Made by a program: the position numbers and the translations under genes. The notes under the pieces are model-generated. The model was given only the letters and a program-made list of their open reading frames with translations, ran no database searches and was not told where the DNA came from. Shown one piece after another: positions 26,201-35,558 of a stretch of 64,000 nt of DNA (its first letter is position 1; the number at the start of each line of letters is the position of its first letter). This stretch comes from Helicoverpa zea (taxonomy: Eukaryota; Arthropoda; Insecta; Lepidoptera; Noctuidae): the NCBI RefSeq assembly GCF_022581195.2, contig NC_061474.1:3782001-3846000 (forward strand), read 5' to 3'.

Positions 26201-26841
26201 GTGATAGAAAGCACATATAAGAACAGAATTAGTTGAAAATCAAGAGGAATATAAAAAGACCATGAGTGTTCACGTTACTTTTTCTTTTGCATCCTAACAT
26301 GATGAATTTTGAAAAAAAAGCCTATTTTCTGTTCTCCTTGGAGCTTATGTGCTTATTGGAATATTTTATTTTCCACTATTCTACTCGGATGCCAGTATAT
26401 TTATATTACGTATTTTTTTGACAGGTGGTAGACTGCATAAAATCACTATGCGTCATCGAAGCGGGCGACTACAATATTCAACGCGAATGCGGCGTCCCAA
26501 GCTTCAGACCCGACCCTGCCAAGAGAGGGAACCGGGGATGGGGTACCACAGGCCCTCGCGGTGGGGGCTTTGGGGGAAACCAGGGCTTCGGCAACCAAGG
26601 TTTCGGTAACCGAGGAGGCTTCTGGGGACGAGGTGGTTTCAGTGGCGGTAACCCCGGCTTCGAAGGTGCTCAAGGTGGTTTCGGCGGGAACCAGGGCGGT
26701 TTTGGAGGGAACCAGGGTGGTTTTGGCGGGAACCAGGGAGGTTTCGGCAGTGGTAATGGTTACGGCCGAGGTGGTTTCGGCAACCGAGGTTTTAACCGCG
26801 GAGGATTCAGAGGCCGGGGCAGAGGACGCGGAAGTTGGTAA
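11285..26841 (+). CDS. mle: ATP-dependent RNA helicase maleless / DHX9 (RNA helicase A)
   Basis: Exons: 11285-11360, 11684-11955, 12255-12508, 14758-14931, 15196-15275, 15370-15558, 15763-15857, 16210-16332, 16632-16780, 17045-17171, 17602-17751, 18182-18332, 18640-18743, 19062-19295, 20146-20301, 20644-20774, 21544-21713, 22238-22431, 22712-22826, 23090-23241, 23696-23887, 25957-26115, 26425-26841. The sum is 3864 nt (1287 aa), close to fly MLE. The protein has dsRBD1 at the N-terminus (MDGKSFLYSWCAKKG), dsRBD2 near residues 170-255, Walker A GNTGCGKTTQ (about 411), DEVH box (about 512), LMSATVD, motif VI QRKGRAGR (about 778), then HA2/winged-helix and OB-fold parts. The C-terminal tail from about residue 1175 is rich in GGF, GNQ, RGG and RGR. 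The family unwinds dsRNA and RNA-DNA; in Drosophila MLE acts in dosage compensation and in RNA editing and transcription. Exon 21 ends in a 102-bp minisatellite full of donors; exons 9 and 14 have partial intronic copies. Confidence 0.96.
12995..13165. mobile_element. 171-bp MITE with ~70-bp arms, TAA duplication
   Basis: Starts CAGCCAGTTTCTTCATCAAA and ends with its reverse complement. Arms of about 70 bp are nearly perfect, leaving a spacer of only about 30 bp. TAA flanks both sides (12992-12994, 13166-13168). Lies in a helicase intron. Confidence 0.82.
13575..13870 (-). repeat. Full-length tRNA-derived SINE with 13-bp target duplication
   Basis: Flanked by the exact direct repeat ACTTTTGGGAACA (13562-13574 and 13871-13883). 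On the minus strand the head reads TGGTGGCCTAGTGGGTAAAG (box A-like) and GGTTCGATTCC (box B), followed by a body ending in CAGTAGGACGATAAAAAGG. The family has many copies in this window. Confidence 0.88.
15595..15690. repeat. Dispersed repeat fragment ('AACCGACTTCAAAAA' type)
   Basis: Starts TAACCGACTTCAAAAAAAGG and contains GCTAAACCGATTTTGATG, a fragment type abundant in moth introns. Confidence 0.5.
16409..16556. mobile_element. 148-bp MITE with TAA duplication
   Basis: Left end GGGCCATATCACATGAGCGG, with GATTGCGAG following. The right end is an imperfect inverse (CTCGCAATCCGCTTG to ATATAGCCC). Flanking TAA at 16406-16408 and 16557-16559. The interior is GC-rich. PIF/Harbinger-like by duplication size. 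Confidence 0.75.
16800..16864 (+). pseudogene. Partial duplicate of helicase exon 9 in the following intron
   Basis: Starting about 20 bp past the exon 9 donor, ACATAGCTAGCGGGCAGG through GGGCAACATATGCGT to CCGCGGCGTATCTC repeats an internal 60-bp part of exon 9 (about 16658-16720) with scattered changes. One base is lost in the GGGCC run, which shifts frame. Confidence 0.82.
17398..17475 (-). repeat. Degenerate SINE fragment
   Basis: AGCTGATTACCAAAGTTTTA, CAAGGAGTAACTTCTTATCT and CAGTTACC match the SINE core on the reverse strand with many substitutions. Confidence 0.5.
19580..19745 (+). pseudogene. Near-identical partial copy of helicase exon 14
   Basis: The last 165 bp of exon 14 (from ATCTTCCTCCCTGGTTGG) are repeated 450 bp downstream. 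The few changes look silent or conservative (CTTAATATT to CTTGATATT, GTTTTTGTG to GTGTTTGTT). The copy keeps its reading frame and a GTAAGT donor at 19746, but it has no obvious acceptor at its left edge. It is probably skipped; including it would repeat about 55 residues around motif IV. Confidence 0.85.
21785..21985 (-). repeat. SINE fragment
   Basis: CCGAGCCTTTTCCCAACTAT, GGTCGGCTTCCAGTCTAACC, CAGTTACCCAGGTAACCCAA and AACAACTGCCAAGGATGTTC occur in order, as in the long copy at 50826-51206, reverse orientation. Confidence 0.75.
23816..25475 (+). repeat. 102-bp in-frame minisatellite at the 3' end of helicase exon 21
   Basis: Period 102 bp from ATCAG at 23816 to the last start at 25448. There are sixteen complete copies and a seventeenth with an internal deletion. 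Each complete copy carries the end of exon 21 (ISCKQTSMVAPL to LFASRKVEW) plus the donor GTGG|GTAAGG and a 35-bp link containing CTAATAC and ending ACATCAG. Copies differ at only about three bases (24672, 24755 and 25376). The unit is 34 codons without stops, so the whole array is one open frame. Donors lie at 23887 + 102k for k = 0-15. Splicing from k = 0 to 25957 gives the conserved SRKVEW-IDNVVRLDNW junction. Confidence 0.95.
25545..25675. repeat. Dispersed repeat shared with 53822-53965
   Basis: GCGGGATTGTTCG, AGTTACCGCGGCCCTGGTAC and AGTAAGAGTCTGACACTCCC occur in both places in the same order. Family unknown. Confidence 0.7.
25803..25868. repeat. 66-bp hairpin
   Basis: AATAGCGCTTGACTTGACGAGT and its near inverse ACTCGTCAAGTCAATCAAGC flank a 7-base loop. 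Likely a MITE remnant in the intron before helicase exon 22. Confidence 0.65.
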
Positions 26842-26888
26842 TCATTCCACATCTAGAATAGTGACTTGTGATCTAACTTATGACTAAG

Positions 26889-26894
26889 TAATAA
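26889..26894 (+). terminator. Polyadenylation signal AATAAA of the helicase gene
   Basis: Canonical AATAAA 48 bp after the stop codon at 26841, followed by a T-rich stretch. Confidence 0.6.
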
Positions 26895-27189
26895 ACCAAT
26901 TAAATGTGATACTGTTTTATTTATTACATAATTGATGAGATGATAGCAAAAACATTATAAGTAAATGAATTAAAATGAAATAGAAAGAATACGTAGTGTT
27001 ACATAATTTTCATAATATTTCATTACAATATACTGAGCAACTAACGCAGTAGAAAAAGTTGACAAGAAGTAAAATAAAGCAGAACTATGACTAGATAGAA
27101 AAATACAAACATTAAAGGTAATTGGCGTACTTTAAGAAAAATAGACCAAGGGAAGGTAAAAAACATTGGCTCACGAGCCAAAACCTTCG

Positions 27190-27483
27190 TCATTCAACCG
27201 GGTTTTGCACGACTATCAGTATAAAGTCTTTATCTGGAGCCACCATCACCTCGCTTTTCTTGCTCCGTATCCTCAGGAAGGTCAGATCATTGGTAGGGTC
27301 GAGATCTCTCACTACCGCCTTCGCTTTATCCACTAAGGAGCTCATAAGGCCCGCATACTGAACAGAAACATGATTCTCTAAAGTAGTCTTGATTGGTATA
27401 CCTTCACCGTTGACAACTATGACTCCTGCCACACCTTTGTGCATAGATAGCTTTCGAACCGTCTCCTCAGCTTCGTTGGCCAT
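27190..27483 (-). CDS. robl: Dynein light chain roadblock-type (DYNLRB)
   Basis: Single-exon, 97-residue frame starting MANEAEETVRKLSMHKGV, with GVIVVNGEGIPIKTTLE, YAGLMSSLVDKAKAVVRDLD and a terminus near ILIVVQNP. This is the whole LC7/roadblock fold at its normal length of 96-97 residues. The protein dimerises on the intermediate chain of cytoplasmic dynein and helps link cargo. The start is the first in-frame Met and matches the family. The gene converges on the helicase gene, about 350 bp separating their stop codons. Absence of introns is compatible with a native short gene or an old retrocopy; no poly-A tract or flanking duplication argues for the latter. Confidence 0.95.
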   Translation of the reverse strand: MANEAEETVRKLSMHKGVAGVIVVNGEGIPIKTTLENHVSVQYAGLMSSLVDKAKAVVRDLDPTNDLTFLRIRSKKSEVMVAPDKDFILIVVQNPVE

Positions 27484-28506
27484 TATTTAGTAAAAAAAAT
27501 CGTTTTAATTGACACAATAAATGCCTGGGAATAATGAAAATCGAAACACCGTCGCGTCCCAATTTTTCGTGACAATATTGACGTTGTCAATGCAGCAATT
27601 TGAATTTAGAACGGTTCATCAAATTATATGGCTTCATTATGGCTTGAATGAAGCAAATAGGTACCAATAAGGTTTAAACAAACTGATTTACTCTATAGGT
27701 GTCTCCCTCAGTGTTTGATTTAATGCAATAAATTCTGTTTTATGAGCTATTAAATACTTTAATGTCTTATTATGACCGATGTTTATGATTTACCCAGGAT
27801 CTAATGTTTACTCCTAATAGTTACCGTGCCAACGTTGTTACTAGGATACGATAATCACACTTCACAGCACAGAGAAGTATAGTACAAGTACTGATACTGT
27901 GTGATAGCAGCTGCACCTACCAACATATTATCGCATGTAGATGCGGAGTAAGGGGAATACGGTTCTTAGTAGCTAGACTGGTGTTACTGGCTTCTGACTA
28001 CCCGTAACAACTGCCAAGGAGGTTCAATGACAGCCGGGACCTACAGTTTAACGTGCCATCCGAAACGTAGAAATTGGTGTCCAAGTCCAAGATATACCAA
28101 GAAAGTACATACAAACTTAGAAAAGTTGCATTGGTACTTGCTTGACCTGGAATGGAACCCACGCCCTCATACTTGAGAGGTTGGTTCTTCACCCACTAGG
28201 CTACCACGACTTTTTTACGTACTTATTATACACAAAATAATTTAATGGGCCGGTTTTTCTTCAGGTTCGCAATAACATTGCATTCCATTGTAAAAACTAT
28301 GAGAGAGGCGCGGTCTACTAGCAATTAACCGGCATTTGATTCTGCCACAGTAGAGAATAAATAGCAAAATATTATGAAGCTAAAATGGTACAAAGTATTA
28401 TTATGTATTAAAATTACTTCAGGTAGGTATCAGACAAAATATTTAATTTTAATAAAAATATAACATACATAATAAATTGAGCTTAAATAACATAGCAAAG
28501 TTTTTA
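27484..28506. other. Intergenic DNA
   Basis: Upstream of roadblock and downstream of the zinc-finger gene. Apart from a SINE at 27975-28213 nothing gene-like is seen. Confidence 0.4.
27975..28213 (-). repeat. SINE copy
   Basis: On the minus strand it begins GTCGTGGTAGCCTAGTGGGT with a box B-like GGGTTCCATTCC, and continues to GGCAGTTGTTACGGGTAGTC. Same family as 13575-13870 and 50826-51206. Confidence 0.8.
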
Positions 28507-29649
28507 TTAGTTTTCAAGAGAGTCAACATCTTGTCCTTGCTGTTTCATTGATTCTACTTTTAAATAAATAGGCATTCTGCCACTTCTCATCTTCTCTCTT
28601 TTATGTACTTTGAGCTGATGCTTCATCATCTGCTTTCTATAACCAAATGCTTTCCCACAAATATTGCACACTTGGTCTTTTATACCTGCATGATCCACTT
28701 TCAAGTGTAATTCTAAATCTCGCTTAGAGTAAAATCCTCGACTACAAGAGTCACATTTAAACGCATGCTCCTTTTTATGCTGTGTCAATGTATGTTTATT
28801 CAAATTACTTTTATTTATAAATCTTGAAGGGCATTCACTACATTGATATGGTTTCTCCCCTGTGTGAGAACGCATGTGCATCTTTAGAGATTCCGGAAAT
28901 CTTCCTTTGTAAGGACATAGTGTACATTTGTAAGGCAGTTTGTAGAAATGAGTTTGTCTGTGACGAGAGAAAGGTCCTTGCATTGTGAAACTCTTCCCGC
29001 ATATATCACAGATATATGGAGACGATGACTGTTCATGCAGTACTAAATGCTTTTTGTAATATACAGCTGCATAAGATTTCTTACAGTAAGGGCAAACAAT
29101 TCTCATATTCTCATGCTCCTCACTTAATCTGTGTTTATTGTACTCCCTAAAATTCTTAAATGATATTTCACATCTTTTACAATGATACTGTTTTTTGGAA
29201 ACTTTAGTTTCTTCATACTCATATGAGTTATCATTATCGGTATCGTCAAATGGTATATCGTTTTCAGCATCTGGTGAGACTCTAGGCGGATCTTTTAAGA
29301 GTTGGTCGGATTGTTGTGCCGTTTTCCTGAATAATATTGCACCTTGAAGAAGCGTGTGGCACGGCTGGCATAGGAACTTAGGATACGCGTCGCCTTCTCT
29401 CACGTCGATGCCGCCAAAAATGCTCAAAGATTCTGTTAAATCGTCTAAGGTATCGCTACCGTAAATAGGTATAGAACCTTCCTTCAAACAAACTCTGCAG
29501 ATAGGGTCGTCAGTAGCTTCCTTCTTGATGGTGATTTCATCGCGCGAGCTGCCTTCCCCGGCCGATTCTTCTCCGGTGCTAGCACCAGCACTTCTGGCAT
29601 TCATTTGTTTGCAATGTAACAGTTTTAGCAGTAACAGTGAAACTCCCAT
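28507..29649 (-). CDS. ZAD and C2H2 zinc-finger protein
   Basis: Intronless 380-residue frame. An insect-type ZAD (zf-AD) dimerisation module lies at about residues 51-97, with ligands in CRVC (51, 54) and CQPC (94, 97). An acidic linker follows (DDTDNDNSYEYEE). Then come seven C2H2 fingers between about residues 154 and 350: YHCKRC, IVCPYC, YICDIC, YKCTLC, YQCSEC, FKCDSC and QVCNIC. One classic TGEKPY linker joins fingers 4 and 5. Such proteins are nuclear sequence-specific regulators, greatly expanded in insects; no specific orthologue is recognised. The first Met gives a hydrophobic leader (MGVSLLLLKLL) unlike the family, so translation may really start at the second Met (MNARSAG, codon 16, near 29604). 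Confidence 0.92.
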   Translation of the reverse strand: MGVSLLLLKLLHCKQMNARSAGASTGEESAGEGSSRDEITIKKEATDDPICRVCLKEGSIPIYGSDTLDDLTESLSIFGGIDVREGDAYPKFLCQPCHTLLQGAILFRKTAQQSDQLLKDPPRVSPDAENDIPFDDTDNDNSYEYEETKVSKKQYHCKRCEISFKNFREYNKHRLSEEHENMRIVCPYCKKSYAAVYYKKHLVLHEQSSSPYICDICGKSFTMQGPFSRHRQTHFYKLPYKCTLCPYKGRFPESLKMHMRSHTGEKPYQCSECPSRFINKSNLNKHTLTQHKKEHAFKCDSCSRGFYSKRDLELHLKVDHAGIKDQVCNICGKAFGYRKQMMKHQLKVHKREKMRSGRMPIYLKVESMKQQGQDVDSLEN

Positions 29650-30150
29650 TATTCGGAAAGTCTCTCTCTCGTTTCAGAATTTTCGTTTTGATGTGCTACA
29701 GGAAATAAATAAGAAATAATACAAATCGACGGTATTTATTTTGTTTCTGCAGTTGACACATACATAGTTGTAATTGTCATTTTTTGACAAAAAGTGAAAA
29801 TTCTGTCACTCATCATGTCTTCAGCACGCCGTGGAACGGAACGTGGTTAAATAAAAAAGAGGTTTTTATAAAATAAAAACTAATGTACAATCTATCAAAA
29901 CAAAATATATCCATGTCTGGAATTCATAATAGTGGTTTTGCGGCCCGCTATTGAACTTTCCGAAAACTTTACTTAGTCACGAGTCACCTAATAAAAAGAA
30001 TGAAATTTATTATTTTATGAACAAATAATGGAATAAAAACATTAATTATTTAATCATCGTTAATTAGAAAATTACCTGCTTGATAAATAAACAAAGTGAG
30101 TGTCAACTAAGATAAAAATAAATACACGTGATAATTAAATGCGTAATATA
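29650..30150. other. Probable promoter of the zinc-finger gene and intergenic DNA
   Basis: AT-rich, no coding segment. Lies between the start of the minus-strand zinc-finger gene and the mariner-like element. Confidence 0.4.
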
Positions 30151-32816
30151 CAGGGTGTTTGGCGCATGGACCGACAAAAATTTTTGGGGGATTCGTGAGG
30201 CCATGTACTAGTTTTCACTCATAGACCCAATGTCCTATATGTCACTGTATTCGAGATACGATTTTTTTTGTTTGTTTTTAAAAATTACCGGAACTATCAC
30301 CTTTAAAACGCTATAACTTTTCAGTCTGTTGTCGAATTTACACCAAATCACTTTCATTGCGTTCTCTGATGTATTATTATTCCAAATAAAACATAAATTC
30401 ATAGCACTAGATGGAAAAAAAATACTTGTTGAGCTTCCAAACTCTTAAAAATGAAAAAACGTATGAAAAATGTCAAATTCAAAATTAATTATAAAAAAAA
30501 GTAAAAGCTTTTATGAACTTCGTTTAATAAAAAAAAATTGCCTACTTAATACCCTTTCCAACGATATGCCACATGGGTGTGAAATCATTAATAATGTCGT
30601 CAAAATCAGAGCAGGAACGAACACGCACTCTAACGTCTCTAACAACGAACCCGTTTGATAGAACAATGGTAAGCAGGTAATTGGCAGGTAAACTGCCTGT
30701 CTCTTTCTTACGCATGAAAAATATCTCTTGTCTTTGTCTATCATTGGGTTGGAGTTTGTTATGTGATCCTTGTTTAGTCGAGATTTGACTATCTCTGCTA
30801 TCGGAAGTGTCCGTGTATTTCACGTTTTCCTATTTCGTTGTTTTTTGTTAAAGTTTGTTTTTGTTAAGTTTTGTTTGTTGAACTTTTCTGTTAAACTGTT
30901 GGTGTATTCACCGTGCTTGTTACAATGCCTAACTTCAGCAACGAAGAGTATGCTGACATGTTGTTGGCATATGGCAGCGCTAATTGTAACGCTCGTGAAG
31001 CGCGTAGAATTTACCAGCAGCGTTATCCTAACCGGCGTATACCACACCACGAGACGTTTGCTACAACCTATCGACGTCTGAGGGAGACTGGAAACATAAA
31101 TTTCCAAGAGCCTCGCGTTAATGTGAGGCAACATAATGTTGTAATTGATGAAAGCATTTTGCAAGCTTTTGATGAGGATCCAACGACAAGTATTCGAGTT
31201 GTAGCTGAAAGACTTCACTTGTCGGTTTGGAAAGTTTGGTCAGTTCTTCGGGAAAATGGAAAGCATGCGTATCACTACACTTCTGTTCAAGGTACGTTAA
31301 GTACTTTATTTATTTTATCAGGCGAAATCGTAAAACTAAATTTTGAACCAGTTATCTTCGACCTTATTGTGCTGAAATTTTGCACCCAAAAAACTTGTAT
31401 TTTAAAATGGTTTTAACCATACACTTATTTTAAACGTTTACAAATATCCTTGTAGCTTTACTGGTTCGTTTTTCAAATAAATACCTAGTAACTTTTATTT
31501 TTTCTAATTTTATCTTTTAAATTTATGTTAGTTTTTGCCATTCAAAAAGTGAATTTTTACCAGTCTTTAATGGATTGTTCTAGGTCTCATAGATGATGAT
31601 CACAGGAGACGGCTCGATTTTTGCCGATTTATGATGCATACGGACGTAGATGATACAAATTTTTTAAAAAGAATTTTGTGGACTGATGAATCCAATTTTA
31701 ATCACGAGGGAATTGTGAATCTCCACAACCTTCACCATTGGGCGCAAAAAAGACAAAATCCCCGCAAGAAAAGACAAAGTTCCTTTCAAACTAAGTTTAG
31801 TGTAAACGTTTGGGCGGGGGTTATTGGAAGACACCTGATCGGTCCACATTTCTTACCAGAGCGCCTGACCGGAGAAAATTATTTGAATTTTTTACTCGAA
31901 GATTTACCTGAATTGGTATTACCAGTATTAGATGGAGAACCAATTATTTTCCAAAATGATGGCTGTCCAGCACATTACCAGCGAGACGTGCGAGAACATT
32001 TGGACAACTGTTTTCCAAATTCATGGATCGGAAGAGGCGGCCCAATTCCTTGGCCTGCACGTTCACCAGACCTGACGCCCTTGGATTTTTATGTCTGGGG
32101 CCGTGCAAAAGAAATTGTGTATGCGACTGAAGTACCCACAAGAGAAATTTTAATCGAAAGAATAAATTGCGCCTTTGAAATTATGAAAGCAGAAATGCGA
32201 CTGAGGACGACGACTGTAGAAATTAGAAAAAGATGCCGTGCATGCATTCGCAACAGAGGCAGTCATTTTGAACATAATTTATAACTTAAATTTAATTAAA
32301 ACATTTTAAAACATTTTTGTGTTTTCATTACCCTGGCACTGGTTAATGTGTACCTTTAGGTTTGTGACGACATTATTAATGATTTCACACCCATGTGGCA
32401 TATCGTTGGAAAGGGTATTAAGTAGGCATTTTTTTTTTATTAAATGAAGTTCATAAAAGCTTTTACTTTTTTTTATAATTAATTTTGAATTTGACATTTT
32501 TCATACGTTTTTTCATTTTTAAGACTTTGGAAGCTCAACAAGTATTTTTTTTCCATCTAGTGCTATGAATTTATGTTTTATTTGGAATAATAATACATCA
32601 GAGAACGCAATGAAAGTGATTTGGTGTAAATTCGACAACAGACTGAAAAGTTATAGCGTTTTAAAGGTGATAGTTCCGGTAATTTTTAAAAACAAACAAA
32701 AAAAATCGTATCTCGAATACAGTGACATATAGGACATTGGGTCTATGAGTGAAAACTAGTACATGGCCTCACGAATCCCCCAAAAAATTGTGTCGGTCCA
32801 TGCGCCAAACACCCTG
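30151..32816. mobile_element. Tc1/mariner-superfamily transposon with ~450-bp terminal inverted repeats
   Basis: Starts CAGGGTGTTTGGCGCATGGA and ends with the reverse complement CACCCTG, bounded by TA on both sides (30149-30150 and 32817-32818). The two ends are inverted copies for about 450 bp (30151-30603 against about 32366-32816) with few differences. The arms end where GACGACATTATTAATG diverges. It encloses one spliced transposase (30925-32284). Near-identical arms and an unbroken frame suggest a recent insertion. Confidence 0.92.
30925..32284 (+). CDS. Tc1/mariner-like transposase, spliced, apparently intact
   Basis: Exons 30925-31291 and 31584-32284 give 355 residues; a 292-bp GT-AG intron joins QG to LIDDDHRRR without loss of frame. 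The N-terminal part (FSNEEYADMLLAYG, NAREARRIYQQRYPNRRIPH) is the helix-turn-helix region of the DUF4817 type found in insect transposases. The catalytic part has ILWTDESNF (first Asp), IIFQNDGCPAHY (second Asp) and WPARSPDLTPLDFYVWG (third Asp). By my count 36 residues separate the second and third Asp, so the triad reads DD36D rather than the mariner DD34D. The enzyme would cut and paste the surrounding element at TA sites. No stop or frameshift is seen. Confidence 0.88.
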
Positions 32817-32972
32817 TAGACACTCTTGTAAGTAATTAATTCATTAATTAATTGGGAAGGTAGGTACATAACCTTTTTTAGGATTCAAAGGAAATAGGAA
32901 AACCATTTCGTCAGCTACATAAACAACACTTAAGAAAATGCAGATAAAGATGATTCTGCTAATTTTATTTAA

Positions 32973-33485
32973 GGGGTTGCCTCCACGAGCGAGAGAATCG
33001 CGACGAGTCCGCCCTTATATCGTCGGATAATCTCCACGAACGAGCGATAATTCCGCCGCGTATCATCGCGAGTCGTTACGGTATCGCGGCGATTCCGCGG
33101 CGACTCGTAACGATATCGCCGCGTTCCCTTGACGTCACTTTGCCAAAGAAGGGATTCAGTTACGTGCCAGACGAGAGCGAAATAAGTAGTGTCTCAGTCG
33201 ATAATATAATTCTTTATTATGGATATAGTGTTGTGGGGTGCTTCTGCAAGTACGCTAGTGCATCGCGCCCGCCGCGCGCTCGTCGCGAGAGCGCCGCGAG
33301 CACGCGGTCGCATTGCTAGTCGCGGCGGGCTAGCGACGATGTAATGACGTTTTGCGCGCTCGTTGCCACTCGTCGCATCGCGGCGATAATATCGCCGTGT
33401 GGAGACGGTTCCATAGAGGAGTGTATAGAAAAACGTGGCACGGCGATAATATCACCGCGATTCTCTCGCTCGTGGAGGCAGCCCC
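32973..33485. mobile_element. GC-rich MITE, ~513 bp
   Basis: Left end GGGGTTGCCTCCACGAGCGA; right end is the inverse (TCGCTCGTGGAGGCAGCCCC). Arms of about 30 bp continue into AGAATCGCG. Flanks read TTTAA on the left and TTAG on the right, so the duplication could be TA or a mutated TWA. The interior is full of CGCGGCGA and TATCGCCG motifs, resembling the GC-rich element at 817. Confidence 0.75.
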
Positions 33486-33882
33486 TTAGTGACATCCGAC
33501 TGAGATCCAATCACGACTCAAGTACGATTGAAGTGTATGTGGCATTCCACTATTTTTTCTTTTCAATAAACGTTTTTATCCTTTTCTGTGATTTAATAAT
33601 GAATCATCAAATTGTCTGCAAATGATTTACGATTGCAATATGATTGTAGAGCAAACCAGGTTTAAAAAACACGGAATTGATTCTGATCATGATCAGGTTA
33701 AAATTTTTACCTAAAATGCAAGTGTAATAAAACTTGAAAGGGCGTAATAATTAAGCCAAAAGTTCTGATGATGAGAACAGTTTTAGTACGGAACCGTCAT
33801 TCCACAAGTGGGACTCCCCCTTAGCAGTCTTTAAATAAATACTTGTGAACCTTATTCTGATATCTTCGAGAAAATTAGTAGG

Positions 33883-33890
33883 TATAAATA
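33883..33890 (+). promoter_or_regulatory. TATA box of TIL copy 1
   Basis: TATAAATA 33 bp before the ATG at 33923. The block GTATAAATAAGGTAACAGGT is shared with copy 2, as is an upstream block (CGGAACCGTCA...CCCCCTTAGCAG). Confidence 0.65.
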
Positions 33891-33922
33891 AGGTAACAGG
33901 TTGCCTTTTGTAACTCATCACA

Positions 33923-34551
33923 ATGTTTAAGTCAGCTTTCGTGATTTTGAGCTGCGTCGTGGGAACTGTTATAACGTGAATAAATCCCATTTTTTTATTC
34001 TGTACTTGCCGCTTTTCTGCGGTTTCTCCGGCGTCCCATGGGAACTACTATAATATAGCCTATGTTACCCGGGAAGCGGTTTCCACAGGACGTGGCTGGG
34101 TGTAACCGCGGATGGAAGCTTATACTAAACTAGCTTCTGCCAGCGGTTTCACCCGTATCCCGTGGGAACTTCTGCACGAACCCGGATAAAAAGTAGCCTA
34201 CAGCCTTCCTCGATAAATGGGCTATCTAACACTGAAATAATTTAGTTCCTGAGATTAGCGCGTTCAAGCAAACAAACAAACAAACTCTTCAGCTTTATAA
34301 TATTAGTATTGATAAGGCTATGGTTTATTAAAACGATGTTAAAGTAAAATTTTCTTCTGATTTCAGAGTCAATAGAATGTTCAGGGCGCAATGAACATTA
34401 CGAGTGTGGTAGTGCTTGCCAAACTACATGCGCCACGCTGGGCCAGGAATGCCCTATTGCGAACTCGCGATGCAATGGCTGTTATTGTGACGAAGGTTAT
34501 GCAAGAAATGACGATGGGGAATGCATACCTATTGATGACTGCCCCCAGTAG
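33923..34551 (+). pseudogene. TIL-domain cysteine-rich inhibitor, copy 1 (leader exon frameshifted)
   Basis: The leader segment begins at 33923 (MFKSAFVILSCVVG). The domain exon is 34367-34551, ending in TAG. The domain exon is intact: ten cysteines in a trypsin inhibitor-like pattern (ECS, YECG, SACQ, TTCA, QECP, RCNGCYCDEG, GECIP, DDC). Compared with the working copy, the leader exon lacks two bases at its donor (ACGCGTGAGT there, ACGTGAATA here). Splicing from the only obvious donor (33975|33976) then joins in the wrong phase, and reading through gives TGA at 33977. It is probably a pseudogene unless another donor or first exon is used. Confidence 0.72.
34005..34320. repeat. Dispersed repeat copies in TIL copy 1 intron
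   Basis: Two adjoining fragments of the type seen at 5069, including TGGGAACTACTATAATATAG and CCGTATCCCGTGGGAACTTC, ending in TATAATATTAGTATTGATAA. A related insertion is at the same place in copy 2. Confidence 0.7.
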
Positions 34552-35558
34552 GTATTCAGAGCTTGGTTGTAGGGTCCACGGTACCTACTAAATGCGATAT
34601 AAGACATGATTGTTTGTTTGTTTTCAGATGTTTATTTTTGCATTTATACAAGTTTATCACATAACGTTAAACTAGGTCTAAGGTTGATTTAAAAAATCTT
34701 CACAATGATTGGGATAAAATGTAAAGACCTAAAAATTTGCACCTTCAATAAATGATTAGAAGTACCTACTTAACTTTTTTTTTGTTCTATTTATCAATGC
34801 TTTTGTTACTGACTTCATTGCCCCGTTGGTCTAATAGTCGCAAAACAATGGGATAAAAGCATTAATTTATTTAACCATCGTTAATTTGAAAATTATCGGC
34901 ATAATAAATAAACAATGTGAGTGTCAAATAAGATAAGAAGAAATACAAGTGTTCAAAGACATTGTCATTCTTAGATAAATAACAGTTTAGAAATAATTGT
35001 ATATTTTAAATTGAGGATAATTAAATGCGTATTATAGACACACGTGTAAGTAATGAATTCGAAAGGCAGACGGTGAAATTAATTTATTTTATTCCTTTAT
35101 TTCAGGCGACTAGGACCCGTAAAAATATAAATACACATATATCATATATTAACAATAATTATTAACTAAATACCCTTACATATCAATAAAAATAAATAGG
35201 TAATTTCATTAGCAACATAAAGATCACTGAGAGAATGTAGATTTTAACTTTGCAAAAAATAAATACTTCATGCAACAAGCTTAGGTATGCTTATCGTCTC
35301 CCAATATTTCACAGTAAAAAAGTCAAAATGGCCAAAGTCACATTCGTTCCCTTGTAAGATATCATCGAGTAAAATAAACTTGTGACAAGAGGTTTAAAAA
35401 ACAGAATTCTGTTTCCCCAGAATTAGTTCTTTTAGTCAAACGTTTACCTACAATACGAGTGTGTGATAAAACTTGAAAGAGCTTAATAACTCTGCCAAAA
35501 CTTGCGACGATGACAAAACTTTTAGTTCGGTACCTATATTACACAAGGACGTTATTAA
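34552..35558. other. Intergenic, TIL copy 1 flank and fragment of a duplicated upstream region
   Basis: No coding segment. Around 35478-35550, GAAAGAGCTTAATAACTCTG and TTTTAGTTCGGTACC resemble the region 5' of TIL copy 1 (about 33736-33795). This suggests a duplicated promoter piece interrupted by the piggyBac insertion. Confidence 0.45.

Noticed and set aside
31944..32141. Minus-strand frames inside the mariner-like transposase
   Set aside because: Shadows of the transposase in other frames.
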